The notes under the pieces were generated by a model. That model was not told the origin of the DNA. It saw only the letters and a program-made list of their open reading frames with translations, and ran no database searches. From Deltaproteobacteria bacterium (lineage in GTDB: Bacteria; Desulfobacterota; Syntrophia; Syntrophales; UBA5619): DNA of 13,537 bases. Positions 12,325 to 13,537 of this stretch are shown here, one piece after another. The position numbers and the translations under genes were made by a program. Numbering within the stretch: the first letter of the stretch is position 1; each line of letters begins with the position of its first letter. Location of the stretch: positions 1 to 13,537 of the forward strand of contig JAPLJW010000255.1 of assembly GCA_026388365.1 (NCBI GenBank). The letters are read 5' to 3'.

Positions 12325-13537
12325 ATGAAATCACCGGATGTGATCATCTACGACACGACTATGAGGGACGGCGCGCAGGGGGAGCAGATCAACTTTTCCG
12401 CCGAGGAAAAGCTGCGGATCGCCCATCGCCTGGACGACATGGGATTCCACTACATCGAGGGGGGATGGCCCGGCTCCAATCCCAAGGACGTCCGCTTCTT
12501 CGAGATGGCGAAGGACCAGCCCCTCCGGCGCGCCCGCCTGACCGCCTTCGGGAGTACTCGGAAGCCGGGCATCCGGCCTGAGAACTGCCGGAACCTCCGA
12601 GCCCTGCTCAAGTCCGGGACGCCGGCCGTCGCCATCGTCGGAAAGAGCTGGAACCTCCACGTCACGGAGATCCTCGGGATCCCGCTTACGGAAAACCTGG
12701 AGATGATCCGTGATTCCATCGCATATCTTAAAAGGAAAGGGAAAGAGGTGATCTTCGATGCGGAGCACTTCTTCGACGGGTATCGTCACAACCCCGCCTA
12801 CGCCCTTTCCACACTGAAGGCCGCCTTGGACGCCGGCGCGGACCGGATCGTCCTGTGCGACACGAACGGCGGCGCCATGCCCCATGACCTGACCGCGGCC
12901 GTCCGGAAGGCCGCCGCCATTGTCCCGATGGAACGGCTTGGAATCCATGCCCACAACGACTGCGGCCTCGCCGTGGCCAACACCATCGCAGCCGTCCAGG
13001 CGGGGGTGGTCATGGTCCAGGGGACGGTGAACGGCTACGGGGAGCGGTGCGGCAACGCCGACCTGACCTCCGTCATCGGAAACCTTCAGCTCAAGATGGG
13101 CCGAAAGTGCCTCCCGGAGGCGTCCCTGCGGCAGCTTACGAACCTCTCCTACTATGTGGGCGAGGTCGCCAACGTCCGCCCCCTGCCCTTCCGGCCCTAC
13201 GTCGGGCGGAGCGCCTTCGCCCACAAGGGGGGCATTCACGTAAACGCCGTCGCCAAGAACCCCCAGGCCTACGAACACATCCGGCCGGAGCAGGTGGGCA
13301 ACCACCAGCGGGTGCTGGTTTCCGAACTGGCCGGGAAGAGCAGCATTGCCTTCAAGGCGAAGGAACTCGGCATCGATCTCGGGGATCACGACGCCGTGAG
13401 CCGAAAGATCGTCCGGGAGATCAAGCGTCTGGAGAACCAGGGATTTCAGTTCGACGCAGCGGAAGGATCGCTGTCGCTCCTCATGAAGAAAATCACCGGC
13501 GCCTTCAAGGAGCCCTTCACGCTCCAGTGCTTCAGTG
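12325..13537 (+). CDS. cimA: (R)-citramalate synthase, 5' part (3' end outside window)
   Basis: Visible are 404 codons of a protein normally about 520-540 residues long. It condenses pyruvate with acetyl-CoA to (R)-citramalate, opening the threonine-independent route to 2-oxobutyrate and isoleucine. The HMGL/LeuA-type TIM barrel shows YDTTMRDGAQGEQINFS (catalytic R14-D15), IEGGWPGSNPKD, FDAEHFFDGY, LCDTNGG and the metal ligands H208-x-H210-N211 (GIHAHNDCG), then GTVNGYGERCGNADL. The MRDGAQGE and FFDGYR forms are those of CimA and differ from isopropylmalate synthase (TLRDGEQ..). From about residue 290 (FAHKGGIHVNAV) comes the linker, and the regulatory domain that binds isoleucine lies partly outside. 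AAGGAG precedes the ATG by 7 nt. An Ile-rich leader and terminator lie upstream. Confidence 0.95.
   Translation, partial: MKSPDVIIYDTTMRDGAQGEQINFSAEEKLRIAHRLDDMGFHYIEGGWPGSNPKDVRFFEMAKDQPLRRARLTAFGSTRKPGIRPENCRNLRALLKSGTPAVAIVGKSWNLHVTEILGIPLTENLEMIRDSIAYLKRKGKEVIFDAEHFFDGYRHNPAYALSTLKAALDAGADRIVLCDTNGGAMPHDLTAAVRKAAAIVPMERLGIHAHNDCGLAVANTIAAVQAGVVMVQGTVNGYGERCGNADLTSVIGNLQLKMGRKCLPEASLRQLTNLSYYVGEVANVRPLPFRPYVGRSAFAHKGGIHVNAVAKNPQAYEHIRPEQVGNHQRVLVSELAGKSSIAFKAKELGIDLGDHDAVSRKIVREIKRLENQGFQFDAAEGSLSLLMKKITGAFKEPFTLQCFS

Noticed and set aside
12331..13389. Long minus-strand open frame opposite cimA
   Set aside because: It is an antisense shadow; cimA on the plus strand carries all catalytic motifs.

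Overview
The window looks like chromosomal DNA of a GC-rich, probably anaerobic deltaproteobacterium (Desulfobacterota; a Syntrophus/Smithella- or Geobacter-like lineage). This placement is an inference. It rests on (R)-citramalate synthase, a CaiB-type CoA-transferase, paired ABC-2 permeases, and an intergenic hairpin repeat ending in AACAGCC of a kind I associate with these genomes. No rRNA, tRNA, CRISPR array or transposase gene was seen.

Layout. (1) Positions 3-1726, plus strand: the end of one ABC-2 permease and a complete second one, overlapping by ATGA; their ATPase should lie left of the window. (2) 1754-1896: a MITE-like repeat with terminal inverted repeats and a central hairpin. 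(3) 1916-2917, plus: a 333-aa protein of unknown function with a restriction-nuclease-like C-terminus. (4) 2953-9006: a block of eight minus-strand genes unlike their surroundings. In transcription order these are a HEPN-like protein, an XhoI-family restriction enzyme, a beta-class DNA methyltransferase, a BrnT-type toxin with its partner antitoxin, a transglutaminase-like secreted protein, a CPBP membrane protease and a secreted beta-lactamase-family serine hydrolase. (5) 9245-9714: a partial repeat copy and non-coding DNA. (6) 9715-12036, plus: a consensus promoter, a GhrA-type 2-hydroxyacid dehydrogenase and a class III CoA-transferase. (7) 12093-13537, plus: a promoter, an isoleucine-rich leader peptide, an intrinsic terminator and the start of cimA.

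The most interesting part is the minus-strand block. Four related repeats (5755-5840, 6456-6606, 9024-9173, 9245-9307) lie between its gene groups. Read on the minus strand, two of them end in the integron-type core GTTRRRY (GTTGAGC and GTTGGGC), and a cassette-like gene starts 18 and 64 nt further on. No integrase gene is visible. The block therefore looks like a CALIN (a cluster of attC sites lacking an integron-integrase) carrying defence and stability genes: a restriction-modification system, a toxin-antitoxin pair and a HEPN-like gene.

The second notable system is the cimA leader. Its 28-residue peptide has seven isoleucines and is followed by a 12-bp-stem terminator directly upstream of citramalate synthase, the entry enzyme of threonine-independent isoleucine synthesis. 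This is a textbook layout for attenuation by isoleucyl-tRNA supply, although I could not resolve an antiterminator by eye.
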